Positions 33,349 through 40,909 of a stretch of DNA of 41,507 nt are shown piece by piece. A program made the position numbers and the translations under genes. A model generated the notes under the pieces. It was given only the letters and a program-made list of their open reading frames with translations. It was not told the DNA's origin and made no database searches. This stretch comes from JBDHZK01 sp039811865 (GTDB lineage Bacteria; Actinomycetota; Actinomycetes; Propionibacteriales; Propionibacteriaceae). Location: positions 1 through 41,507 of the forward strand of contig JBDHZK010000006.1 in the NCBI GenBank assembly GCA_039811865.1. Reading direction: 5' to 3'. Each line of letters starts with the position of its first letter. Within the stretch, counting starts at the first letter, position 1.

Positions 33349-34628
33349 GCGCCCCCACCACTGCCCCTGCGCGGGCGTCCGGCGTGCCCGCCAGCCCCGG
33401 CGAACTGGCGCTGGCCGCACGCGCCGGGATGGCGCATTCGGGTCCCCAACGACCGCGAACCCTGGCCCTGCTGCGCTGGCTGCAGGTGGTGTGCCTGGTC
33501 GCCGCCCTCGCGATGGCCGGCATCGGGGCGGTCGTCTGCTGGAACGCGCGCCAGGACGCCATCGCCGCGGCCGGCCACGCCACGCAGTACCAGCGCCTCA
33601 CCCAGATCCGGGCGCATCTGTTGACCGCGGACGCCATCTCGGGGCAGATCTTCGTCCTGCCCACCGACGACGCGGCCCAGTACCCCGTGTACCTGAGCGA
33701 GTTGGCCGGCGCCAGCAAGCTGATCGTCGAGGCGGGGGGCGCGCAGGCCGGCGACCGCGACCAACTCGCCGCGATCAACACGGCGGTCAGCCGCTTCGCG
33801 GCCGCCATGTCCGCTGCCCGCGCGGCCAACACACCGTTGGGCAAGGAAAGTGCGGCCGCCGACTTGGTGAAGGCCAGCGCGGCGCTGCGCACCGACGCCA
33901 TCGCGCCGCTCGACCAGCTGGTGCAGGCCAACCAGGCGGGGATCACGGGGGGTTCGCTCGACGCCGGCCGATGGATCTTCGCCGCCCTTGGCATCGGGAC
34001 GCTCGCCTTGGTGCTGGTGAGCGCCTACCTGGTGGCCGTCCGGTTCCGGCGCGTCGTGAACCTGGGGTTGGCGCTCGCCCTGGTGTTACTCGGCGCGGCC
34101 TGGGCGATCGGGGCGACCACCCTCGGCGGCGTCGCGACCCAGACCGACGTCACCGCCGAGCAGCATGTGGCCTCCGCGGCGGCCGACGCACGCCAGGCCG
34201 TCCTGAATGCCCGGACGCAGGAGTCGCTCGGCCTGCTGGATTCCGGCTCGGCCGCCTCGTACGAGAAGCAGTGGGCTTCTTCCGTCGCGACCGCCTCGGC
34301 GGCCATCCAGTCGCTGGCAAAGTCCAATCCCGCGCTGACCGGCCAGTTGAACGCCTACACCGCGGCCCACAAGTCGCTGCGCGCCTTGGCTGACGCCGGC
34401 AAGCCCCAACAGGCCGCCAGCGCCACGCAGGCAACCCGGTCGGCCGCTTCGACCCTCGATACGGCCTTGGCGAAGCTGACGACGACGAGCGCCGGCAAGG
34501 TCGCCACAGCGCTGACGTCGGCGTCGCTGCCCCTGGAACTGGGTGCCCTCGGGGTTGGCGTCTGCGCCGCGCTGGCCGGCGCGGCTGCCACGGTCGGGAT
34601 CGACCAACGCCTGCGGGAATACCGGTGA
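33345..34628 (+). CDS. glnX: GlnX-like four-TM sensor protein of the PknG operon
   Basis: The product is 427 residues (Rv0412c GlnX is about 439). Four predicted membrane helices, at about 44-66, 210-232, 238-260 and 395-417, frame two extracytoplasmic helical domains (70-208 and 262-394), with short cytoplasmic ends; the C-terminus GIDQRLREYR is GlnX-like. The domains resemble four-helix-bundle sensors in composition. In mycobacteria and corynebacteria GlnX relays the state of the amino-acid-binding lipoprotein GlnH to the kinase PknG. Here it is two genes upstream of a PknG homologue. The GTG start overlaps the AAA gene's stop as GTGA. No glnH is in the window; it could lie beyond the right edge. 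Confidence 0.82.
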   Translation: MSAPTTAPARASGVPASPGELALAARAGMAHSGPQRPRTLALLRWLQVVCLVAALAMAGIGAVVCWNARQDAIAAAGHATQYQRLTQIRAHLLTADAISGQIFVLPTDDAAQYPVYLSELAGASKLIVEAGGAQAGDRDQLAAINTAVSRFAAAMSAARAANTPLGKESAAADLVKASAALRTDAIAPLDQLVQANQAGITGGSLDAGRWIFAALGIGTLALVLVSAYLVAVRFRRVVNLGLALALVLLGAAWAIGATTLGGVATQTDVTAEQHVASAAADARQAVLNARTQESLGLLDSGSAASYEKQWASSVATASAAIQSLAKSNPALTGQLNAYTAAHKSLRALADAGKPQQAASATQATRSAASTLDTALAKLTTTSAGKVATALTSASLPLELGALGVGVCAALAGAAATVGIDQRLREYR

Positions 34629-35728
34629 GCGCCGTCGCCCCCGCGGCCCCGGGACGCCTCGGCGTTCCCGTCGAGGCGCGCGACCTGCTCAGCTATCTGT
34701 CTGCGCTGACCGATTGGGTCAGCCGCCGCCGGGAGGAACTGGACGCCCTGGACGCGGCCGTCCTCGCCTCGCCGGAGCGGAGGTCGCTGACCTCGGACAT
34801 CGCGTTGTCGATGACGATCTGGCAGGCGGTCAAGGACCGGACGGATCTGCTGGAGGCCACGTGGGACTCCGGTCGGGTCGGGCCGGTGGAGCGCGAGAAG
34901 CTTTCCACGCTGATCTGGGGACGGCTCGAGCCTGGCGGGACCCGCGGGTCGGGCTCGGCGCTCGGCGGCGCCTCGCTGCCGGAGGCGTGCCGCCTGTCCG
35001 ACGCCCTCGCCGGCCAGCTGCGCAGCCGGCTGAACCTGGACGCCTCGGCCGAGCAGCACGCGTCCCGTTTGCGCGATCTGCGCGCCCAACTCGAGCGTAT
35101 CCGCGACCAGGTCGCCCTCGAACCACCGGCCGCCCGTCAGGGCGCCGAGGCGAAACTGACCGCCCTTTCGCTCCGGGTGGCCGAGATCAGCCAAAAGCAG
35201 GAGCGGGGCGGCGACGTCGGCGGCCTGATCGGACCCCTGGAGATCGACGCCGCCAGATACGAACGCGACCTGATCGTCGGTGGCGCCCGGCGACGGGAGG
35301 CCCGCGACAAGCTCGAACTCGCGCGCGTCCGGCTCGGCGAGCTGCGTGCGCGCGGGCAAGCCGTTTCCGAACTGGTCGCCCGAACGGTCGCAACGCTCGA
35401 CGCTCCACCGAAGTACGCCGTCCCCGATCTGGACGCGCTCGGCGCGGTGCCCAACACCGCCCAGGCGATCGACGCCTACGTCGTCCGCCTCGACCAGGTC
35501 GGTCGGGCACTTGATGTCGTGGAACAGGCCTACGGTCAGGCCATGGCCGGCTACGAGAAGTTGGGAGTCAGGATTTCGGCGGTACGGGCGAAGTCGGGTG
35601 GCCAAGACCCGGTGGTCGGTGAGTTGCTCGCGTTGACCGACGAACTGTTCGCCCGGCGCCCGGCCCCGGTCGAGGCCTTGAAAGCGTTGGTGGCTGGGCT
35701 GGAGTGGTTGACCGGGGGTGGCGCGTGA
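34625..35728 (+). CDS. Coiled-coil protein of unknown function between glnX and pknG
   Basis: This 367-residue protein has no recognised domain. It is rich in Leu, Ala, Arg and Glu with long heptad-like stretches, for example LRDLRAQLERIRDQVAL, and likely coiled coil in roughly 140-260 and 290-350. It has no cysteines, signal peptide or membrane segment, so it is probably a cytoplasmic scaffold. Its GTG start overlaps the glnX stop, and its own stop overlaps the pknG start, so production is coupled to both sensor and kinase. A bridging role between GlnX and PknG is a reasonable guess but only inference. Confidence 0.82.
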   Translation: MSAVAPAAPGRLGVPVEARDLLSYLSALTDWVSRRREELDALDAAVLASPERRSLTSDIALSMTIWQAVKDRTDLLEATWDSGRVGPVEREKLSTLIWGRLEPGGTRGSGSALGGASLPEACRLSDALAGQLRSRLNLDASAEQHASRLRDLRAQLERIRDQVALEPPAARQGAEAKLTALSLRVAEISQKQERGGDVGGLIGPLEIDAARYERDLIVGGARRREARDKLELARVRLGELRARGQAVSELVARTVATLDAPPKYAVPDLDALGAVPNTAQAIDAYVVRLDQVGRALDVVEQAYGQAMAGYEKLGVRISAVRAKSGGQDPVVGELLALTDELFARRPAPVEALKALVAGLEWLTGGGA

Positions 35729-38229
35729 AGTGCACCCAGCCCGGCTGCTCGGGAGACATCGAGGACGGCTACTGCAACGTCTGCGGAATGCCGCCCACAC
35801 CCGGCCCGGCGGCCGCACCCGCTGTCCCCCGGACCCCGACCGCGGCCGTCCCGACGCCGACGAAGTCACCCGGCCCCGCGCGTTCGTCCGGACCAAGCCC
35901 CGCAGGGTTTCGGCCCCCCGCTCCGCCGGGGAGCGCCCCCAATCCCCCGGCCCGCCCGTCGAGCGCCCCGGTCACCCCCGCGAACGTTTCGGCCGCCGCG
36001 CCGGCCACCAGTCGCGGCGTCCCGGGGGCGCGTCCGGCCAAACAGGCGACCGCGGTTTGTCGCCAGCCCGGCTGCACCGGCCGGATCATCGACGGCTACT
36101 GCGATGTCTGCGGGGCTCCCCCGGCGGGCGCACCCAGCCCCGGCGCCGCGGTTTCCACAGTCACGCGTGGGTCGGTGCAACTCGGGTCGACAGCCCTGGG
36201 CTCGGCACGCGTCCTGTCGGCAAACGCGCCGACCCGGCGCGTGGGGACGGGACGGCTCCGCTCTGCTCGCCTGGGGGCCGGCCTGACGGTCGTCCCCGCC
36301 GCTCCCGAGATCGACCCGGCGCAGGTCGTCATGGCCGATCCGGTGGTCCCCGAGGAACGCCGCAACTGCCCCAATTGCGGGGCCCCCGTGGGGCGCTCCA
36401 GCGAGGGTAAACCGGGCCGCACAGAAGGCTTTTGCCCCAACTGCCGCCGGCCGTATTCGTTCGACGCCAAGCTCCGGCCGGGCGATCTGGTCGCCAACCA
36501 GTACCGAATCGTGGGTCCGCTCGCCCACGGTGGAATGGGCTGGGTGTACCTGGCCCGGGACCAGAACGTCTCCGACCGCTGGGTCGTGTTGAAGGGGCTG
36601 CTCAACGCCGGCGATGCGGACGCGCTGGCCGCCACCATCAGCGAGCAGCGGTTCCTGGCCCAGGTGGAGCACCCGCTGATCGTCGAGATCTACAACTTCG
36701 TCACCCACGACGGTGCCGGCTACATCGTGATGGAGTACGTCGGCGGACGGTCCCTGAAGCAGTTGCTGAAGGAACGCCTGGCCGCCAACGGCGGGGTCTA
36801 CGACCCGCTGCCGGTCGAGCAGGCGATCGCGTTCATCGTGGAGATCCTGCCGGCGTTCAGCTACCTCCACGAGCAGGGGCTGCTGTACTGCGATTTCAAG
36901 CCCGACAACCTGATCCAGGTCGGCGACTCGGTGAAACTGATCGACCTCGGCGGCGTTCGCCGGGCCGACGACGACCACTCGCCGATCTTCGGCACGGTCG
37001 GCTATCAGGCGCCCGAGGTTTCGACGCTCGGGGCCAGCGTGGCGTCCGACATCTTCACCATCGGCCGGACGCTGATGGTGTTGTGCAGCGAGTTCAAGGG
37101 CTATCAGTCGACGTACGAGTTCACCCTGCCGCCGGTCTCCGAGACCCCGCTGTTCACCGAGTACGACTCGTTCCACCGGCTGCTCGCCAAGTGCTGTGCG
37201 CTCGCCCCGGCGGATCGGTTCAGCAGCGCGGACGAGCTGCGGGTGCAGCTGCTCGGTGTGCTGCGCGAGGTGGTGGGCTCGAAGACGCCCGGCGTGGCCA
37301 CGTCCACCGCCAACTCCCTGCTGTTCGATCCACCGTTGGTGTCGTCGGACCGGTTCGACTGGCGGCAACTGCCCAAGCTCCGCCTGGACACCACCGACCC
37401 CAACTACGCCTGGCTCGCTTCCATCGACCTGCCCGATCCGGTCGAGGCCCTGGCGGCCTTGTCCGAGCCGCCGCAGTCGTCGGCGGAGATCTACCTGGCC
37501 CGGTGCGACGCCGCGCTCAGGCTGGGCAACCAGCAGGTGCTGCGAGACAACGTCAACGCGCTGCTGACCGCCGATCCGTGGGAATGGCGGGCCGTCTGGA
37601 TGGCGGGTCTGGGCGCCTTGATCGCCGGCGATTACGAGACCGCCAAGAGTTCCTTCAACGCGGTTTACGGCCAGGTGCCCGGCGAGCTGGCGCCGAAGCT
37701 CGCGCTCGCCGTGGCGTGCGAGAACGGATCCGACGAGGCGATCGCGGAGCGGTTGTATCAGATCTGCGCAAGCACGGACGCCAACTATGTGACCGCCGCA
37801 GGCTTCGGCCTGGCCCGCATCCGCGCCCAGCGCGGAGACCTGCGCGGGGCGCTCGACGCGCTCGACCTGGTGCCGAGCACCAGCCGCGGGTTCAACGAGA
37901 GCCGACGCCTGAAAGCCGAGCACATCCTCTCCCTGGGCAAGGGATTGCCCGACTTGGCCGAGGCGATGAAGATGATCCGATCGGCACGGCTGGACTCGGC
38001 GGTCAACGACGAGTTCGAAGTGACCATCTTGGAGAAGGCGCTCGCCGAGGTCGAGGCCAAGGGGGCGGCGGGCTCGCTCAAGGTCGGTGACACGCCCGCC
38101 ACGGAGAACAGCCTGCGTGACCGGCTGGAGGTCGCATATCGCCAGTTGGCGCGGCACAAGACTCGGCCGGACGACCGTACGATCCTGGTTGACAAGGCCA
38201 ATCGCATTCGCAGATGGAGCCTGACATGA
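35725..38229 (+). CDS. pknG: PknG-type serine/threonine kinase with three zinc ribbons and TPR-like repeats
   Basis: The product is 834 residues from a GTG overlapping the previous stop. Two near-identical ribbons (3-20, CTQPGCSGDIEDGYCNVC; 112-129) are separated by a Pro-rich linker; a third, rubredoxin-like site (215-240, CPNC...CPNC) matches that of mycobacterial PknG. The kinase domain (about 254-520) has AHGGMGWVYLARDQNV, Lys290 (VVLKGL), the non-RD catalytic loop YCDFKPDN (Asp390), metal-binding IDLGGV (Asp407) and QAPEV. The C-terminal third (GELAPKLALAVACE, FGLARIRAQRGD, DRTILVDKANRIRR) matches the PknG TPR domain closely. PknG phosphorylates the 2-oxoglutarate dehydrogenase inhibitor OdhI/GarA in response to amino acids. 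Its next gene encodes a PP2C phosphatase, its likely opponent. Confidence 0.95.
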   Translation: MKCTQPGCSGDIEDGYCNVCGMPPTPGPAAAPAVPRTPTAAVPTPTKSPGPARSSGPSPAGFRPPAPPGSAPNPPARPSSAPVTPANVSAAAPATSRGVPGARPAKQATAVCRQPGCTGRIIDGYCDVCGAPPAGAPSPGAAVSTVTRGSVQLGSTALGSARVLSANAPTRRVGTGRLRSARLGAGLTVVPAAPEIDPAQVVMADPVVPEERRNCPNCGAPVGRSSEGKPGRTEGFCPNCRRPYSFDAKLRPGDLVANQYRIVGPLAHGGMGWVYLARDQNVSDRWVVLKGLLNAGDADALAATISEQRFLAQVEHPLIVEIYNFVTHDGAGYIVMEYVGGRSLKQLLKERLAANGGVYDPLPVEQAIAFIVEILPAFSYLHEQGLLYCDFKPDNLIQVGDSVKLIDLGGVRRADDDHSPIFGTVGYQAPEVSTLGASVASDIFTIGRTLMVLCSEFKGYQSTYEFTLPPVSETPLFTEYDSFHRLLAKCCALAPADRFSSADELRVQLLGVLREVVGSKTPGVATSTANSLLFDPPLVSSDRFDWRQLPKLRLDTTDPNYAWLASIDLPDPVEALAALSEPPQSSAEIYLARCDAALRLGNQQVLRDNVNALLTADPWEWRAVWMAGLGALIAGDYETAKSSFNAVYGQVPGELAPKLALAVACENGSDEAIAERLYQICASTDANYVTAAGFGLARIRAQRGDLRGALDALDLVPSTSRGFNESRRLKAEHILSLGKGLPDLAEAMKMIRSARLDSAVNDEFEVTILEKALAEVEAKGAAGSLKVGDTPATENSLRDRLEVAYRQLARHKTRPDDRTILVDKANRIRRWSLT

Positions 38230-39617
38230 GCGACGACGCCACCTGGGAACAGCCGAACTGGTCGACGCTCCCACCGAACTCGGGATGGGGACCGGCCAAC
38301 TCACCCGACCGGCTCGACTTCGACCCGCGTCCGGTCCCGATGCCCGCCACCCATGGCCAGGTCGCGCCCAAGCCGGCCCAGCAAGCCGGGGCCGAGCCGG
38401 CGCCGTCCTCCCCCGAGCCGGCACGGCCCTCCCCCGAGCCGGCACCGTCCTCCGGTGAGCCGGCACCGCCTGATCCCACCAGCCCCGCCACGGTGGACGA
38501 CGCGACCTGCCCGGCCTGCGGTGCCCGGATCGTCGGCGACGAGTCGTTTTGCGAGAGCTGCGGCAATCCCCTGGTGCCCACCCTTCCCCCGCGCCAGCCC
38601 ACCGCCGCGCCCGAGGGGTCGGCGTCCACCCGCCCCAACCCGGGCCGAGGTGCTCCGGCGCGTCGCTGCGCCGATTGTGGCGGCGAGGTGGGGCCGGACG
38701 GCTACTGCCAAACCTGCGGCGCGCGGGCACCGAGCGAACGCGACCACTTCGTGGAACAACCGGCCAGTTGGGTCGCGGCAGTCTGCGACCGTGGCGTGCG
38801 CCACGAACGCAACGAGGACGGCCTGGCCGTGGCGGCGTCGGCCGAGCAAGGCACCCGGTGCGTGCTCGTGGTTTGCGATGGGGTTTCGACCTCTACCGAT
38901 TCCCACCTCGCCTCGCTGGCCGCGGCGCGCCGGGCGCGCGACGTCCTCGCGGCGAACCAGGCGACCGGCATGGATACCCCGCAGAGCCGCGATGCGGCCA
39001 TGTTCGCTTCCCTCACCGACGCCGCGGCCAAGGCGCAGGCGACCGTCTTGGCGAATACCGCCGCCGACTCCGACAACGCCGCCTCGTGCACGTTCACCGC
39101 GGCCGTGCTGGAAGGCGGCCGAATCTTCCACGCCAACTTGGGCGACTCGCGGTCGTACTGGTTCGGCGACGACGGCCGCAACCTGCAGCTGACCACGGAC
39201 GACTCCGTGGCGCAGGCCCGCATCGCGATGGGCGTCCCCCGCGAAGAGGCCGAATCCGGCTACGGAGCTCACGCCATCACCCGCTGGCTGGGACGCGACG
39301 CCGAGGAGATCGTCCCTACCTGTGGCGCGCTCGACGTGCCGGGGCCGGGCTGGCTCCTCACCTGCTCGGACGGGCTTTGGAACTACGCCAGCGAACCGGA
39401 CGCCCTCGCTGCGCAGTTGCGGGCCGCGATCGGCCCGGGCATCTCGCCCAGCGACCCGCTACCGATCGCCCGTTCGTTGGTCACGTGGGCGAACGGCCAA
39501 GGGGGCCGGGACAACATCTCCGTCGCCTTGGCCAGGGTGAGTCCCGGGTTGCCGGATCCCGACCCGCCCCAGGCGGCGCCTAACCTGGATCAGTCCCCGA
39601 CTCCCACACCAGCCTGA
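38226..39617 (+). CDS. PP2C-type protein phosphatase with two zinc ribbons
   Basis: The product is 463 residues from an ATG overlapping the kinase stop as ATGA. Residues 1-90 are disordered and Pro-rich, including four 7-residue EPAPSSP-like repeats. Zinc ribbons follow at 95-112 (CPAC...CESC) and 148-164 (CADCGGEVGPDGYCQTC), the second resembling the kinase's DGYCxxCG ribbons. The phosphatase domain (about 182-450) shows VRHERNEDGL, VVCDGVSTS (Asp218), FHANLGDSRSYWF, LLTCSDGLWNY and GGRDNISVAL, so metal-binding aspartates are intact. It should dephosphorylate Ser/Thr targets and probably reverses the adjacent kinase. The kinase, PP2C and vWA genes in a row form the triad known from Ter stress-response systems. 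Confidence 0.95.
   Translation: MSDDATWEQPNWSTLPPNSGWGPANSPDRLDFDPRPVPMPATHGQVAPKPAQQAGAEPAPSSPEPARPSPEPAPSSGEPAPPDPTSPATVDDATCPACGARIVGDESFCESCGNPLVPTLPPRQPTAAPEGSASTRPNPGRGAPARRCADCGGEVGPDGYCQTCGARAPSERDHFVEQPASWVAAVCDRGVRHERNEDGLAVAASAEQGTRCVLVVCDGVSTSTDSHLASLAAARRARDVLAANQATGMDTPQSRDAAMFASLTDAAAKAQATVLANTAADSDNAASCTFTAAVLEGGRIFHANLGDSRSYWFGDDGRNLQLTTDDSVAQARIAMGVPREEAESGYGAHAITRWLGRDAEEIVPTCGALDVPGPGWLLTCSDGLWNYASEPDALAAQLRAAIGPGISPSDPLPIARSLVTWANGQGGRDNISVALARVSPGLPDPDPPQAAPNLDQSPTPTPA
38394..38477 (+). repeat. Four 21-bp coding tandem repeats in the phosphatase linker
   Basis: GAG codons recur every 21 bp (38394, 38415, 38436, 38457), giving four EPA-x-x-x-P units. The units are similar but not identical and stay in frame, so they encode a flexible proline-rich linker. 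Confidence 0.85.
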
Positions 39618-39630
39618 GGAGGCCCCTGTC

Positions 39631-40908
39631 ATGGCGCAGTTTGCGTCCACCGTGTTCCAAAACGAGTTCCTGCCCGATGGCGGGACGGACGTGAACGCCA
39701 TCGTCACGGTCTCGTGCACGGGCGCGGGTGCCGCTGGAAGTTCGGGCGGAGCCGCCGGCGAGATTGTCATCGTCGACACGTCCGGTTCAATGGGCGACCA
39801 GAACATGGAGGCCGCCAAGGCGGCAGCGATGACGGCGCTGGACCAGATCATCGACGGCACCTGGTTCGCGGTGATCGCGGGCAACCACCGGGCCTACCTC
39901 GCCTACCCCATGGTGCAGCGCGGCGCCGGCATGGTCCCGATGAATCCGCAGACCCGGGCGGAGGCCCGCCGGGCGATCACGTACTTCCGAGCGGACGGCG
40001 GGACGGCCATCGGTAGCTGGCTGAACTTGGCCCGGGCGCTGTTCGATTCGGTCGGCGTGCTGACCCAAAAGCACGTGATCCTGCTCACCGACGGCGAGAA
40101 CCACAACGAGACCCCACAGCAGCTCGATGCGGCGATCCGCAACTGCGTCGGCCAATTCCAGGCCGATTGCCGCGGCGTCGGCGTCGAGTGGAAGGTATCG
40201 GAGATCCGCAAGATCGCCCAGGCGCTACTAGGGACGGTCGACATCATCCCGAACGCCGCCCAACTTGGCCCAGCCTTCGCCGAGCTGATGCGCAAGTCGA
40301 TGGGCCGCGGGGTGGCCGACGCGCAGTTACGGGTCTGGACGCCGCAAGGCGCGCAGGTGCTATTCGTCCGTCAGGTCTCCCCCAACGTGGCCGATCTCAC
40401 GCACCGGGGCGTCGCCGTGAACCCGCTGACGCAGGGCTACCCCACCGGATCTTGGGGTGATGAGGAGCGCGACTACCACATCGCCGTCCGGTTGCCGGCG
40501 AAGTCGCTGGGCCAAGAGCAGTTGGCCGCCCGCGTCCAGATCGCGGTGAACAACGACGTGCTCACCCAAGGTCTGGTGAAGGCGAAGTGGTCCGCGGACG
40601 ATTCGCTGACCGCCCGAATCAATCCCGAGGTCGCTCATTACACCGGGCAGACCGAACTGGCCACGGCGATCCAGGAGGGCCTGGCGGCCAAGGCTCTGGG
40701 CGACACCGCCACGGCCACGATGCGGCTGGGCCGGGCCGTCCAGCTGGCCAGCCAAACCGGAAACGACGAGGCCACCTCGAAGCTGCGCAAGGTGGTCGAC
40801 GTTCAGGACGCCGACACCGGCACCGTGCGCCTGAAGCGCGCGGTCGACCGGGCCGACGAGATGGCGCTGGACACCTCGTCCACCAAGACGACCAGGATTC
40901 GAGGCTGA
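39631..40908 (+). CDS. von Willebrand factor A (TerY-like) protein
   Basis: This 425-residue protein has GAGGAGG 9 nt before the ATG and starts 13 nt after the phosphatase stop. The vWA domain has the MIDAS motif DTSGSMG (Asp49, Ser51, Ser53), a GGTAIG segment with the likely Thr ligand, and ILLTDGENH with the third acidic site. A beta-rich domain follows about 225-330 (LRVWTPQGAQVLFVRQVSPN) and a helical C-terminus (TATMRLGRAVQLASQ). No signal peptide or membrane helix is seen, so it is cytoplasmic and probably binds a metal and a protein partner. It resembles the TerY/YegL-type vWA proteins that accompany PP2C and kinase genes. Confidence 0.93.
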   Translation: MAQFASTVFQNEFLPDGGTDVNAIVTVSCTGAGAAGSSGGAAGEIVIVDTSGSMGDQNMEAAKAAAMTALDQIIDGTWFAVIAGNHRAYLAYPMVQRGAGMVPMNPQTRAEARRAITYFRADGGTAIGSWLNLARALFDSVGVLTQKHVILLTDGENHNETPQQLDAAIRNCVGQFQADCRGVGVEWKVSEIRKIAQALLGTVDIIPNAAQLGPAFAELMRKSMGRGVADAQLRVWTPQGAQVLFVRQVSPNVADLTHRGVAVNPLTQGYPTGSWGDEERDYHIAVRLPAKSLGQEQLAARVQIAVNNDVLTQGLVKAKWSADDSLTARINPEVAHYTGQTELATAIQEGLAAKALGDTATATMRLGRAVQLASQTGNDEATSKLRKVVDVQDADTGTVRLKRAVDRADEMALDTSSTKTTRIRG

Positions 40909-40909
40909 G

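Noticed and set aside
35866..38730. 954-codon minus-strand frame opposite pknG
   Set aside because: Despite its length it is antisense to a kinase with complete catalytic motifs and runs past the pknG end into the phosphatase gene; no motif or start signal.
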